From contig CALZFC010000251.1 in the NCBI GenBank assembly GCA_945643635.1, forward strand, positions 2,272,501-2,336,500: 64,000 nucleotides of DNA. Direction: 5' to 3'. The stretch's first letter is position 1. The number at the start of each line of letters is the position of its first letter. Positions 1 to 11,510 of the stretch are shown piece by piece. Both the position numbers and the translations under genes were made by a program. Source of the stretch: Allodiplogaster sudhausi (taxonomy: Eukaryota > Nematoda > Chromadorea > Rhabditida > Diplogasteridae). The notes beneath the pieces are model-generated. The model worked only from the letters and a program-made list of their open reading frames with translations. It had not been told where the DNA came from and ran no database searches.

Positions 1-944
1 AACAAGCTGAGCTGATATATATTGAGCAAAAAGATTCAGCTTTGATCTCTTGACCTTGGACTAGCCCAATTTCGTTCAATTTATTGCCAGCCATTTTTTT
101 TGCTCGATTTTTGCGGTATAAATATTTTTATCACATACATTTATTTTTCTAATGCCGCTCACTTTATAACATTCTTCGCTAATTGTAAGGCCCAGCAGAT
201 CAAAAGGGTGCTCATATGCGCAAGGTTTTTGAAAGACACTGTGGACGGTCCACTAGCATTCTTCTAGACCTTATTTTTTGGGAGTCCGTCATAGCTATGT
301 TTAAAAAAAGAGTGTTGTTCACGTCTGCTGCCAGAGGTGCTGCAGTGCGACTTCCCAGTCCACCGTCAAGACCAGAAGAGAGGCCGGAAGAGAGTCCGCG
401 GATCGGAGGAGAGCGATCCCATTTCTCGGCTATTTGGCATGCTTCGAGAATCTAAAGCAGATAAAAAGATTAAAAAAAAGATTAAGTCGTTCATTCGATC
501 AACAGCATAGCTCTTGACTTGAAATATAAGAATATAAAATAAAGAAAATGAGTTTATACTGATCTCGAGATAAAATGAATCCTAAAACGAAAATATAAAA
601 CGAGTACTAAATAAACGAATAACGAATACATTCTCGTATTTACAATATTTACTCATTCTTTTAAATTTCAATTTATTATCGACAATTTAAATGTCCATCA
701 CCTACTCTGAACTCATTTATAATATTATCGATCAAAGCATCTTACCATCGACACGAAAAATGACAGCAATATATATGTATGTATCTCAGTTCCAACCAAG
801 AAAAGCACCTGTGCATTCGAAATTGACTTTTCCTCTAACAATAAAACAAATAGTTGCAATATTTGAAAAAAGGGCTCGAAATTAAAGAATTTAATTTCAT
901 ATACCTATATAAATCTAATTCATTAACAAATATTTAAAAGAAAA
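1..944. other. AT-rich intergenic stretch
   Basis: No exon with splice signals and protein-like composition is visible. Bases about 690-830 hold one copy of a dispersed repeat that ends in a block reading roughly CACCTGTGCATTCGAAATTG; related blocks lie at 2323-2350 and 3745-3772. The short open frames here have no recognisable motif and are treated as chance. Confidence 0.5.
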
Positions 945-949
945 TATGA

Positions 950-1079
950 AGCAGCCGCCTCGTCGGCTCGGCTGCCTCGCCATCGTTGAACTTGTCCTTC
1001 AGCGCGCCAAGGAAAAGGACGGGGCGGATGGAGTTCAATGGGCAATCTTCTTCATGGAGGCAGAGCAATTCCAGAACAA
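950..1079 (-). CDS. possible exon fragment, guanylate-kinase-like
   Basis: A GC-richer island in AT-rich DNA. Read on the minus strand it encodes a run containing SIRPVLFLGALKDKFND. This resembles the start of the guanylate-kinase-like domain of MAGUK proteins (typical pattern RPvi-lGp-kDr-nDdl), which are cortical scaffold proteins. The rest of the domain is not visible, no clean acceptor or donor flanks the island, and the frame ends in low-quality sequence. It may be an isolated exon of a gene extending outside the window, a decayed gene fragment, or chance. The family call rests on one short motif recalled from memory. Confidence 0.25.
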
Positions 1080-1085
1080 AATGTT

Positions 1086-2701
1086 TTTTTTTATTTAACT
1101 CGGAATATCGGATTAAATTTAACGAGATAATTGGTGTTAAATTAATAAGTGCAAACATATCCGCGTAAAAACGAATGATAAAATATTTCAAAGTAAATTG
1201 TACCTACATTTTTAGTTTCAACTGGAGCACATGTAAACCATCAGAAATGAGATTCCAGAATTCAAAAACTTTTTTTAATAAGCAATCCGGTGGTTTACAT
1301 GTCCTCAACTTGGCAATAAAAAACATGTTGAGCCCTTACCCGCTGAACTTTTCTACTTGTCTTTAAGTCTTGGTCACAATCTGATAAAACTTCCAAAGTT
1401 TTATCTCCGGATGGTTTTATTGCGAGGTAAAACTGAAACAAAATTGACTGCCCTTTCGTCTTGTGATCCTTTTCTACTACTATTTTGCATTAAATTAATA
1501 AATAGAAGAGCATGAGAACCCGATGGCTATGCGTTCGTGTTCAAACATATTATGGAGGCCTTCAGAAACCAGAACGATCTGTTTGGCTCACAGTCGCTTT
1601 CTTAACTAGAGAATTAGTTATTTGTTCTCGTGCACAATTCGAGGAAAAACAATTATCATTACTTTCGCACAAGTAAATTTCTTTATTATGTTCATTTTCA
1701 TTTACTTATTACGTATTAACAGTCGAAAAACTCATAACACTATCATCAAAAGCGGCTCACAATTTCTCCCAAATTAGCCTGCTCGTATTCGTAAATCCAC
1801 CGGATCTTTAATAAATATCGGTGTAATAAATTACTGGTTTATTTCCAAAAACATACCTATAATATACATATTTATTTTCACATTTTATTTTAAAATATTT
1901 CAAAATACCCACTATATATTTCTTTTCTTACTTGGAACAAAAAAAATAAAACTAATAATTTATTTACACATTAATTAATTAATAACTAATTAATGTGTAA
2001 ATAAATAAATAAACAAAAAACAGCAAATCATCGTAAGAGTGAAAAGGCCGCCAAAGCTCTGCTCGATTTACTGGCACCGCTGGAAATAGTTGGCATCTCT
2101 TTTCGACTGTACGAATCGATCTGAACAGACCCGATCACTACGATGGTTCCCTCGTCAATCAGAAACGGAGTGTGTAAGGAAGGGAAATTGATTATCGATC
2201 AATTTCTGGATTATCGTTTGATTTCTTTCAATCTTGAATTTAGAATCGCTTATAGCTTCAGTTTTGTTATCGTCCACCAGCGGCAATAAAAATGCCAAGG
2301 CATGTAACAGCTTAATGATAAAAAACGCGCCTGTTCATTCAAAATTGAGGAGAAGAGATCAGGGTAAAGATATTAATTATCAATATATTTTTACTTCTAT
2401 ATATATTTTTTCATAAACCTGTTGGAATTTTCATCTCAAATCGCATATTTTCGATGACTATTATTGTTGAAATTATACGATATCGCTTCATGGTGCCAGG
2501 AGATTGACTACATTTCTGGAAACGGCAAAGGTTATTGTAAAAAAAAAAACTCTACCACTAGCCAAAAGTGTTTTTTTTCTTGAACAGCCTGGTACAAGTC
2601 GACCTGCTGAACTCCAGGCAGGTGTCGCATACATTTTTTTCCCAAATAAATAAACAATTTAACTTGAGTAAAATGGCTGGAAATTCAAATGCTAAAAGTC
2701 A
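1086..2701. other. AT-rich intergenic DNA with dispersed repeats
   Basis: Holds copy 1 (about 1500-1810) of a dispersed family recognised by a block like CATGAGAACCCGATGG followed by TATTATGGAGG, and about 260 bases later by TTCGTAAATCCACCGG. Other copies lie near 4815 and 7743. A GC-richer patch at 2041-2130 could encode about 29 residues on the plus strand, but no family was recognised. No gene is called. Confidence 0.45.
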
Positions 2702-2768
2702 TACAGTATTCGTTACGACAACACAGGTATGATTATCTCATACCTGTGTTGTCGTAACGAATACTGTA
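2702..2768. repeat. perfect 31-bp-arm palindrome, 5-base loop
   Basis: Bases 2702-2732 are the exact reverse complement of 2738-2768, with loop TTATC. The outer ends read TACAGT and ACTGTA, i.e. TA followed by CAGT, as in Tc1/mariner/pogo-type termini. The same TA-CAGT ends bound the larger foldback element at 31689-33019. Probably a minimal foldback MITE, or a hairpin left by one. The inverted repeat is read directly; the transposon interpretation is inferred. Confidence 0.85.
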
Positions 2769-3271
2769 AAATCGGGATGAATATTAAATGAATAAACTAT
2801 ATTTCTTTAATAACTATATTAATGCAAAATAGAGATATAGTTAGACATATATAACATAATTGCATTTATTTATAACTGTAATCCGACTTGCTTGCTCGTC
2901 ACCCTCTCTCGTTTTAAGCGCAGCACCCAAAAGCGCAGCGGGAAGCCAGAAGGGTAGAATAAGGATTTAGCGCTGCCCTTATTAATAAATGTAATTACTA
3001 CTAAATGTAATGTAATGTAATAAATATATACTCGAGTGCCAGTGTTCTTCAGCCCATTCACTTCGTGCGTGTCATTCTCCTGACTCGTTTCGAACACCTG
3101 AAGAAGAAATGGAATGGTGGTTCTTAATTTTCCTAAGCTCACATATAGAGCAAGAAGGCACAGTTTTGATTCAGTATAATCTTGATGGGAAAACATTCAC
3201 AAAATACATATGACTTAAAAAAAAATACTCGCATGTGTCTGTGTCCGATATCTTTATCATATGTATCTCAA

Positions 3272-3422
3272 TCTTTCTCTCTCTCTCTCTCTCTCTCTCG
3301 CTTTCTCTCTCTTCTTTCCTCTCCTCTTATCTCTATCTCTCACTCTGTCTCTATCTTCTTTGTCTCTCTCTACCTCTTCCCCTGTCTCTCGCTCTCTCTG
3401 TCTCTCTTTCTATCTCTCTCGC
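3272..3422. repeat. (CT)n microsatellite
   Basis: Imperfect CT tract of about 150 bases with CTTT, CTGT and CTAT interruptions. Open frames across it give Ser/Leu-rich translations that are artefacts of the repeat. Confidence 0.9.
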
Positions 3423-3987
3423 CTCGTAAGTATCCTGACTACTTATGCCTTTCTTGAATGTCTACGATTCCTCCTAAGCCAAGGTCCTCGACAGTCTTCA
3501 AGTAGAAAAGAGTCACCTGAAGAATAAATTGAGAATTCGTCATTTTCGTATGAGTTTTTTTAAATATAAACATTTAGAAATACATGAAAGTAATTCGAAA
3601 AAGAGGGTTTCTTTCTTATGGTTCTTTAAAATTCAATACACCGACAATGGATTTATGCAATTTAATATCGTCCATCTATTATTCAATTATCTCCCAGCAA
3701 CAAGAAAGATGACAGGGCAACATATTAGAGCTCAATGCTCCAAAAAGCGCCTGTTCGTTCAAAATTGACGATATATGTATACCTAGTGTAAAGAGATTGA
3801 TGACGAATTCATTTCTTTCCTTTCCTTATTTTTGTCTAATGATGTATTAATTTCTCATAATTACAACAGTACTACTCATTCATCCTCAATTAGCTTCTAT
3901 TTACATATTATCGTCGATTTAAAGATATTTGATTGAAATGACACACAAAAACTACTACAGTCACTGGCCAGCCTTCAATCACATGCC
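3423..3987. other. intergenic DNA with a dispersed repeat copy
   Basis: Bases 3660-3772 carry another copy of the repeat seen at 690-830, ending in the AAAGCGCCTGTTCGTTCAAA block. Nothing gene-like was found. Confidence 0.45.
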
Positions 3988-4206
3988 AAATGAGAGAGAG
4001 AGAGAAAGAAAGAGAGAGAGAGAGAGGGAGAGAGAGAGAGAGAAAGAAAAAAAGAGAGAGAGAGAGAGGAGAGAGAGAGAAAGAAAGAGAGAGAGAGAGA
4101 GGGAGAGAGAGAGAGAGAAAGAAAGAGAGAGAGAGAGAGAGGGAGAGAGAGAGAGAGAGAAAGAAAAAAGAGAGAGAGAGAGGGAGAGAGAGAGAGAGAG
4201 AGAGAG

Positions 4207-4251
<45 letters not shown>

Positions 4252-4292
4252 AAGAAAGAGAGAGAGAGAGGGAGAGAGAGAGAGAGAAAGAA

Positions 4293-4325
<33 letters not shown>

Positions 4326-4388
4326 GAGAGAAAGAAAGAGAGAGAGAGAGAGGGAGAGAGAGAGAGAGAAAGAAAGAGAGACAGATAT
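3988..4388. repeat. (GA)n satellite with higher-order period
   Basis: About 400 bases of almost pure purine on the plus strand. GA dinucleotides are interrupted in a recurring order: a GGGAGAG step, then an AAAGAAAG step, repeated about eight times. This makes it a minisatellite built of microsatellite rather than a simple GA tract. All six frames translate to Glu/Arg or Ser/Leu repeats and are not genes. Confidence 0.9.
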
Positions 4389-7267
4389 AGAGAAAGATAG
4401 GTAGAAAGATAGAGAGCGTGCACTCGAGAGAGAAAAAGAGAAACATACTCGAGTGCCAGGGCCCTTCAGCGTTCTCACTGCACATTCATGCGTGACATTC
4501 TCCGGACTGAACCTCTTTTTTTTGTCACAAAACCGATTATCCTCCTCGCCTTCTCTCGTTTCTCTACCCGTCTCTTCGACGGAATCACTCCCTCGGGTCC
4601 TTCGATGTCAATTTCGGTCATCCTTAAAAAAGCATAAATATTTGTTTTATTTCCTTCTCTGTGTGTTCTTCACGATTTAAAAGAGAAAGACGTATTTATT
4701 CTTCTGCTTCTTCTAAACCCTTCCATTCCTCAACAGTTCACTCTTCTACAGAACACTTGCATAGAAACCTTTTTGACGAGTTCAGAGTGATCAGCCACTC
4801 CGCCCGGCAAGATAGGAGAACATGAGGACCCGGTAGTTTTGCGTTGGTGAGGAAGCCCATTATGGAGGAATTCAGCGAGAAGATCGATCGCGTGTTGGGA
4901 AATATTGATAGAATGACTTGATATGAATCCGTTATACATTTTGAAATGTGTATTTTTTTAATGAGAGATTTATTTGATTTGTCCTCGTGCTTATTGTGCT
5001 TGGCGCTTTCAAGAGACAACATGAAATTCGGACACTAAAAATTATTTATTTATGTTCTGATTTATTTATATCTTACATGTGACCATTCAAAAGTTCGAAG
5101 GCATTCGAAACATAATAAAATCAGTTCAAACGAACTCCCTAATATGAAGCAACAACAATGTGTTACAATGTGTTAGCGTCTTCAGACCGTGGGAGGTTTT
5201 CTTCAAAACATGGTAATAACAATACTAGATTTCAGCAGAGCTACAATCTTGATTCACAATTCTTTGCGATATCATTTCCTTTTTTTCCTACAATGTGTCT
5301 CTATAAGGAAAATTCTTAATTGTTCAATATATACCATTTATTTTTAATCATCTTCATAATTAAAATATTAGACCAGCCCTGTAGCCCTCTTCATGGAAGG
5401 AAGTTGGCAGAGGAAGGATAAGATGAAGAGAAGATGAGATAGGCGAGAGAGAGAGGAGAGGCCGCGGCCGTGGGCGTTTCAGCTAAATATGAAGAATGCA
5501 TTAACATGCATATTTAAGAACACATTTTCAAGGATGCGTTGTGAAAGAAGTGAATTTAAAAAAAAGATACATGGTGGTAGATCGTGAAGTATCTCCCCTC
5601 CCCCCTCTCTCTCTCTCTGCTTCTCTCTCTGTCTCTCTCTCTCTCTTTCTCCCCACCCCTTTCACATTCTCCCCCTCCCTACCCCACCCCCTACCTGATC
5701 CGCAACCGCCCTAAGTCGATGGCCGTTCCGTATAGATTCTTCTGGAATTTCCCTGCCTTGATGAAAAGATTGTTCTTGCCATCATCCCGGCCGTTCACTT
5801 TATTGGCGCGCGGTGGGCTGGAAGTGTCTGAGGAAAAGACATTGACAATCGATTCATTTCACTCAGTAAGGCCTTACCAAAGGATTATCAAGTATATCGT
5901 ACAAGAATTTGACAATAATCACGGAAATACTAAACACGCCGGCGCCCGAAGTCGTAAAGAGTACAGACGGAAAGAGAAAGACATCCTTGGGTAAGGCAGG
6001 ATATGGCTGCCGGCTCTCACTGTCTGCCACTCTCTCGGAGATCAGTCTCGCATCGCTTAAAACCACCCGCTGCAGCAGACAGAAAGTGTTTGATAGAATA
6101 GAAAGTAATTGATTATCGATTTAATCTTCCTTTCTCCAGTTTAAACTTCATTAATAGAAAAAAATTTAATATAGAATTTCACAAAAGTCACTTAACTATT
6201 TTTAACAGCTGATTGTGAGAATATCGTTCATTCGAAGGCTGAATTAATTTAGAGCGAAAAAGAAATAAAAAAATAAAATTAATCATCATTTCAAAGGAAA
6301 AATATACAATACCTAATAAAAGAAAATTATTATGTCAATGTATTTATTGGCTTCACTTACCACCGCCTCCTCTCATGGTAGCAATGCGTCCAATTGACGG
6401 CTACCTGCGCTGAAGTAAGGCCTGACAATAAAATTCGGGTTTTTCAATATTTCAATCCTAGGATCACATACCAGGTCGTTTAATTATGCTCTTCTTGTTA
6501 ATAAGTGTGCACGCTTACGGTTTCTCCGCTAGATCTTATCAACGGTTGTTAAAAAAATAAACGGTTTGCTCAACAAATATACACAGATTATTAATATTAA
6601 ATTGCATTATAGTAGTTTATACACATAATTTTTAAATAAGCTCTAACTGTATTCTTACCTGCTTCCTCCTCGTCTTCTCTCGTTTCACTGATCGTCTCTT
6701 TTACGGAAGTACTCCCAATGAAAATTTCGGTTCATTACATAATATAGAAAAAATGAAATAGCTTAATAAAATTTAATTGTCTTTATTTGTATCTCTAACC
6801 GTCGCCCCTCAAAATTAAATTGGATTTCATTTCCGAGAGACTGGCACAGCGCCTACATTGAAGTTGACTTGAATGTTTAATTGCATTTATTTTCTGTAAA
6901 TTCCAGCGTGACATATCTGGTGATTTATATCTGGGAATAAAAATGAATGTTGAGCTTTCTCCGCTTCGGCACAGAAGAGTTGAGAACTAGTGGGAATACC
7001 AATGCGGTAACAATCGAATTCAGTTCCAAAGCGCTCCCTAATAAGAGCGTCCACATTTGTAAATCCACCTGTTCGTGATCAAGTTTAGCTTACGTCGATA
7101 AATTTTCAATTATCTTCCTTTTTTTTATTTTTTTCATCGTTATACTACTAATATAAAACGAACTTACAAAATAGAAGTGAAATTAAAAAAAATCATTAAA
7201 ACATTTCATGGCAATATCGTCAGAATAGAGTATGTTCAGAACCGACCTAACCTTGTATGCTCTCTCT

Positions 7268-7313
<46 letters not shown>

Positions 7314-8389
7314 GGCGGTTCTTCAACTTTCAACGAGCAAGTTACTATGCAATACCATTTTCATCAAGAAAGAAATAATGTTCAGACTTTTATAGCATTT
7401 CGTCCACCACACATTTCCAAATATGCAGAAAATAAAATCTTAACTATAAATATTGCTTATTGTTAGACGGGAAGTAAAAAACGAAAAATAAGGAAGTGCT
7501 AGCCGTGAAACTGAAGCGGTGGGCTTATGATTGTGAATTGGCGTAATGAAGACAGCTTGCTAAAAATAGTTGAAATCTTGCGATAAAATCGAGGATGAAG
7601 GAATGCATTCGATGTTATGGTACATAGAAAGAACCATTTTCGACAACTGTATTCGCATGCCTGTGATATTGACTGAGTGCAGGACTGATGATGACAAAGT
7701 TATTTACGCGATTCTATATTGGTAAGGAATCAACAACTTTAATAGGACAACATGAGGACCCGGTAATTATGGCGTTGGTGTCAAAGCATATTAGGGAGGA
7801 ATTCAGTACCACAAGCGATTTCGCTTTATTAATGTCCATCCTTCGCTTACATTTGGAATAATTTGATATAACTGTTGTAAACGGTGCACTTTTAATGAAG
7901 ATTTTTTCGAGTCAACAATTCTCATGAAACGAGATAAATTCTTTGTTTCTGTACATATTTACTCATTTTTTGTGAATGATTCTTCAAGTCGCTAACAGAT
8001 TCGATTTTACCGTTCTCCCTAATATGCTTGCGCGTATTTGGAAATCCACTGGTTCATTACCAAGTAAAATTTGTTCCGTTTTTATTTTTTTAGCCATGCG
8101 AATTTCGCATAAATCTTATTTGGTTTTATATCTCAGCTGCTTATTTAAAGATTGCGTTCCCCTCACACTTTCAGATGCATTTATCTACATACGTTCGCTA
8201 TATTTCGGCAGGCAGGCGGTGTTCTGAGACTCTTTCGATCTCCGGCAAGAAGGAAGAAACTTTCAACTTTCGACAAGGATAAGAAATGCCACACGAGGAG
8301 TCTATGGACCTCCGTTTTCCCCCCGAGGGACTCGGCAGGCCTTCCTGGTGTGGCTCCTGTTCGGCAGTGGTGTTGAACTCGGGACAGAG
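4389..8389. other. intergenic DNA, dispersed repeats, short CT tracts
   Basis: Contains repeat-family copies at about 4810-5110 and 7743-8062 (CATGAGGACCCGGTA block; the second copy also has the AAATCCACTGGTTC block) and a partial copy near 7030. CT tracts lie at 5600-5655 and 7258-7313. Two GC-richer patches (about 5700-5830 and 5940-6060) have open minus-strand frames of 40-67 residues with protein-like composition, but without a recognised family or convincing splice pair. They are the best places to look for missed exons. Confidence 0.4.
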
Positions 8390-8427
8390 AGAGAGAAAGA
8401 GATTGAGAGGGTGAGAGAGATGTGAAG

Positions 8428-8479
<52 letters not shown>

Positions 8480-8935
8480 AAGCATCGAGAAGCATACGTT
8501 CATGCATGTATGCTTCATTTGGCCGGAAGCATATCCGGTGTCGGCCGAGACGTGAGAACTCAGTCTCACGTGGTGATGGGGAGGGGGGGGGGACACACCC
8601 CCCTCCGGGAAGTGGGGGGGGGGGGGTCTACCCTCTAGTTTATAGGTGGGGGGGGGGGGGGGGTCATCTCTGATGATGGAACTACTGCGGCAAGCCTCCT
8701 CTTTTCGAGTTGTCTTATTAAAACAAGGAGATATTATGTTTCAATACTATATCTCTAAGTACTCATCAAGTATGTATGTATGTACTTACATATGTATGTA
8801 GATATGTGTAGAAAAAGTCATTCCTGAGTGGGAGAAAGAGTGTGAGAGAGAGGAAGAGAGAGAGTGTGGGATAGAGAGACATAAATAGATTACTGCAGAC
8901 ATCGAGAGATTAGGCCCGAAAGATAGTCAACGGTC

Positions 8936-8985
<50 letters not shown>

Positions 8986-10665
8986 AAAGGGAAAGGAAGC
9001 GGAAAGAGGGACTGAAAGAGAGGTAAATGAAACCTGTCCCTCTCTCTCTCATTCTCTCTCCCGCTATCTCTTTTTCTCTCCTCTCTCTCTCTCGCAAGCC
9101 CACTCCCACCGTGCGAGAATACTGCTTCTATTCCGGAGAGAACACACCATTTCAAAAGAAGTTTTGTTGCAACGAACGCAAGACTCCCACGTGTTCATCG
9201 CGGACATTTTGCCCAGCTTCTTCGGCACTCTCTCTCACTCACTTTCCCTCTCTATTTCTCTCTCTCTCGTTCTCTCTCTTCTCTCTCTCTCTCACTCTCT
9301 CTTTCTCTCTCTCACTCTCTCTCTCTCCTTCTCGCTCCTTGTCCGTATCCTCCCCCTCCCGTCGTCTTCTTTTCAGACATTTACATTCAAGCAAGCATCA
9401 ATTCGCTCACAATTTCTCTCCGTTCTCGTTCTCTCCCTATCCTTCCCAATGCATGCGCAAATTCTCCTTATCTCTCTCTCTAACTCCTCTCTCTTTCTTT
9501 CTCTCTCTCTCTTCTCTCTCTCTTCTCTCTCTTTTTTCTCTCTCTCAGTTCATCCCTGAATGTCTTCAAGAGAGATGTTTTCAAAGGGTTCCTGTCACAA
9601 GTCGGAAGGGTAAACGGAATAGTTTATTTATTTATTTATTCATACATCAATTTAAAGATGTGACAACAAATAGAATACCACGTCATGCTATCAGTGCAAC
9701 TAATGAGAAAGGGGAGGGGGAGGTAGGGAAAGGCCGGCAACACACAATAGTTCAATCGGATCAGAAACGCATCCTTTGAATCATAGGCGTACAGTACCTG
9801 ACTCAATATTAACAATAAACAAAAAAAGATTGCAATTCATTTGTGGTATCCATGTTGACATTTGGATGAAATAGAAATCCACTTCTGAACTCGTTGATTC
9901 TATTTGGATCACGGTCCTTCAGAGCATAAGAAAACGCGCGGTCTAATTCTGTTAGGAAAGTGTCCCATAGCGTGACTGTTTCACGCGTTGCGGACCTAAC
10001 AGGCGCTCGTGTTTCCTGCTTACACTGCGTAGTAGCCCACTATGCTACAGCATTAGGATGGACCTTCCCGCCAATTTTGACTTCATACATATCGCGACTT
10101 TGCGTAGCAGCCCTATATGAATTTGAAGATTCCGCGCGGTTTGAATGGCCGTGGGATTACTCTTTATGTATGGCTTATATGTATACATACACATTTGTTT
10201 ATATATAACATGTTGACAATCCGAATCTTGCATATAAGCAGAAGTAACAACTGCTTAATATCCATTTGCTCTGGCTCCGCCTCAAAAAAACTCAACAATC
10301 CATGATCGTTTGTATCGTTTGTACAGATTTTTTTTACGTTAGAGACAACTGAATGGCATCTTATAGATTCCACTTTGTTTCTCTAAGGATTACAGGTTTT
10401 TTTCTATCCTCGCTTTTACAACTTGTTACTAATTATATCACAAGCTATTTTAAAAAAAAAAACTTATACATGTGCTTTTCGATTGGCATAGATTCTATAT
10501 GACAAGTGTTCGTGTCCGTGCTATGTTTGGCCGAGTGGCCGAAGAAATCGAGAATAGGTTGCTTTCCTTTCTTATGCTATCTCTTTGCCCTCTTCTCTGG
10601 TTAGATCTCTTTCGCTTCTTGCTTTCTCTCTCTCATGCTATTTCCCTCTCTTTCTCTCTCTCTCT

Positions 10666-10697
<32 letters not shown>

Positions 10698-11390
10698 TTG
10701 AAAAAAAAAACTCAAGCCTGAGATGCATAGTTTGTTTGTTCGCAATTTTTTTGCTTTTTCAATCCTTACCAGCGGTTTCTCGTGTGCATTTCTATGGATG
10801 GATGTATCCAGTGTTCTTTTCTCCCCACGGCATTCTGGAGAGAAAAGTAGAGAGATAAGGAGAGAGAGAGAGGGAGAGAGAGATTGTGAGAGAGCGCAAG
10901 AGAAAAGATAAGAGGGAAGAGAGTGAGAGAGCGAGAGAGTAAAGAGGTGCAGGTCTATGGGAAAAGATGAAGGGAGAAATGAAAATAAAAGAGAGCGAGA
11001 GTGTGTAGTCGAGAATGAGTCTAGAGGAACTAATAGAGAAGAAGAAAAGTGGAGAGAGTTTGAGAGAAAGAGAAAGAGAAAGAGAGAGAGTTAGAGAGTT
11101 AGAGAAACGGAAAGATACTTCTCCTCTTTCTTCTTCTCGAATTCGCTTGATTCCTGGTGCGCGTGTTCAAGACCTCCGTTCATCGCCTCGAGACCAGGCG
11201 TCTTCCTCTTGTCTCTTTCCGTTCCGCTGCTCTCCCCTCCCTCTTCCCTTTCCGTTTCTTCGTTCTTCTCACCCTTCCAACCCCTTCTCATCACTTTTCG
11301 CCCTCCTTTCTTTTACTCCTCAAATTGAAATACCTTGCCACAAAACGGCGTTGTGAAAGCTATAAGAAGAACGTTAGAACAAAGAGAGGA

Positions 11391-11425
<35 letters not shown>

Positions 11426-11510
11426 AATGAAGAGAGAGAAAGTTAGAGAGCAAGAGAGACATCGGAGGATAGAGAAAGAGAGAGAAGAGAGAGAAAGAGA
11501 GAAAGATTGT
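8390..11510. repeat. cluster of strand-switching GA and CT tracts, with G-runs
   Basis: GA tracts at about 8390-8475, 8826-8992, 10852-11104 and 11386-11500; CT tracts at 9040-9095, 9225-9332, 9470-9548 and 10618-10699. Between them at 8580-8663 are three poly-G runs. Adjacent GA and CT tracts are mutually complementary, so the DNA can form long imperfect hairpins, and each tract is a mirror-repeat (triplex-capable) purine strand. Spacer DNA at 9560-10617 shows nothing gene-like. Confidence 0.8.
8581..8663 (+). repeat. three long poly-G runs (quadruplex-capable)
   Basis: G-runs of roughly 10, 13 and 17 bases, with a short C-run after the first. Consistent with inter- or intramolecular G-quadruplex or hairpin formation. 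Homopolymer lengths are easily wrong in assemblies. Confidence 0.7.

Noticed and set aside
3908..4485. Long open frames of 130-170 codons on both strands
   Set aside because: They are Ser/Leu or Glu/Arg translations of the GA/CT satellite; every frame is open because the repeat lacks stops.
9027..9779. 250-codon open frame
   Set aside because: Again CT-tract translation; the non-repeat parts show no motif or splice structure.
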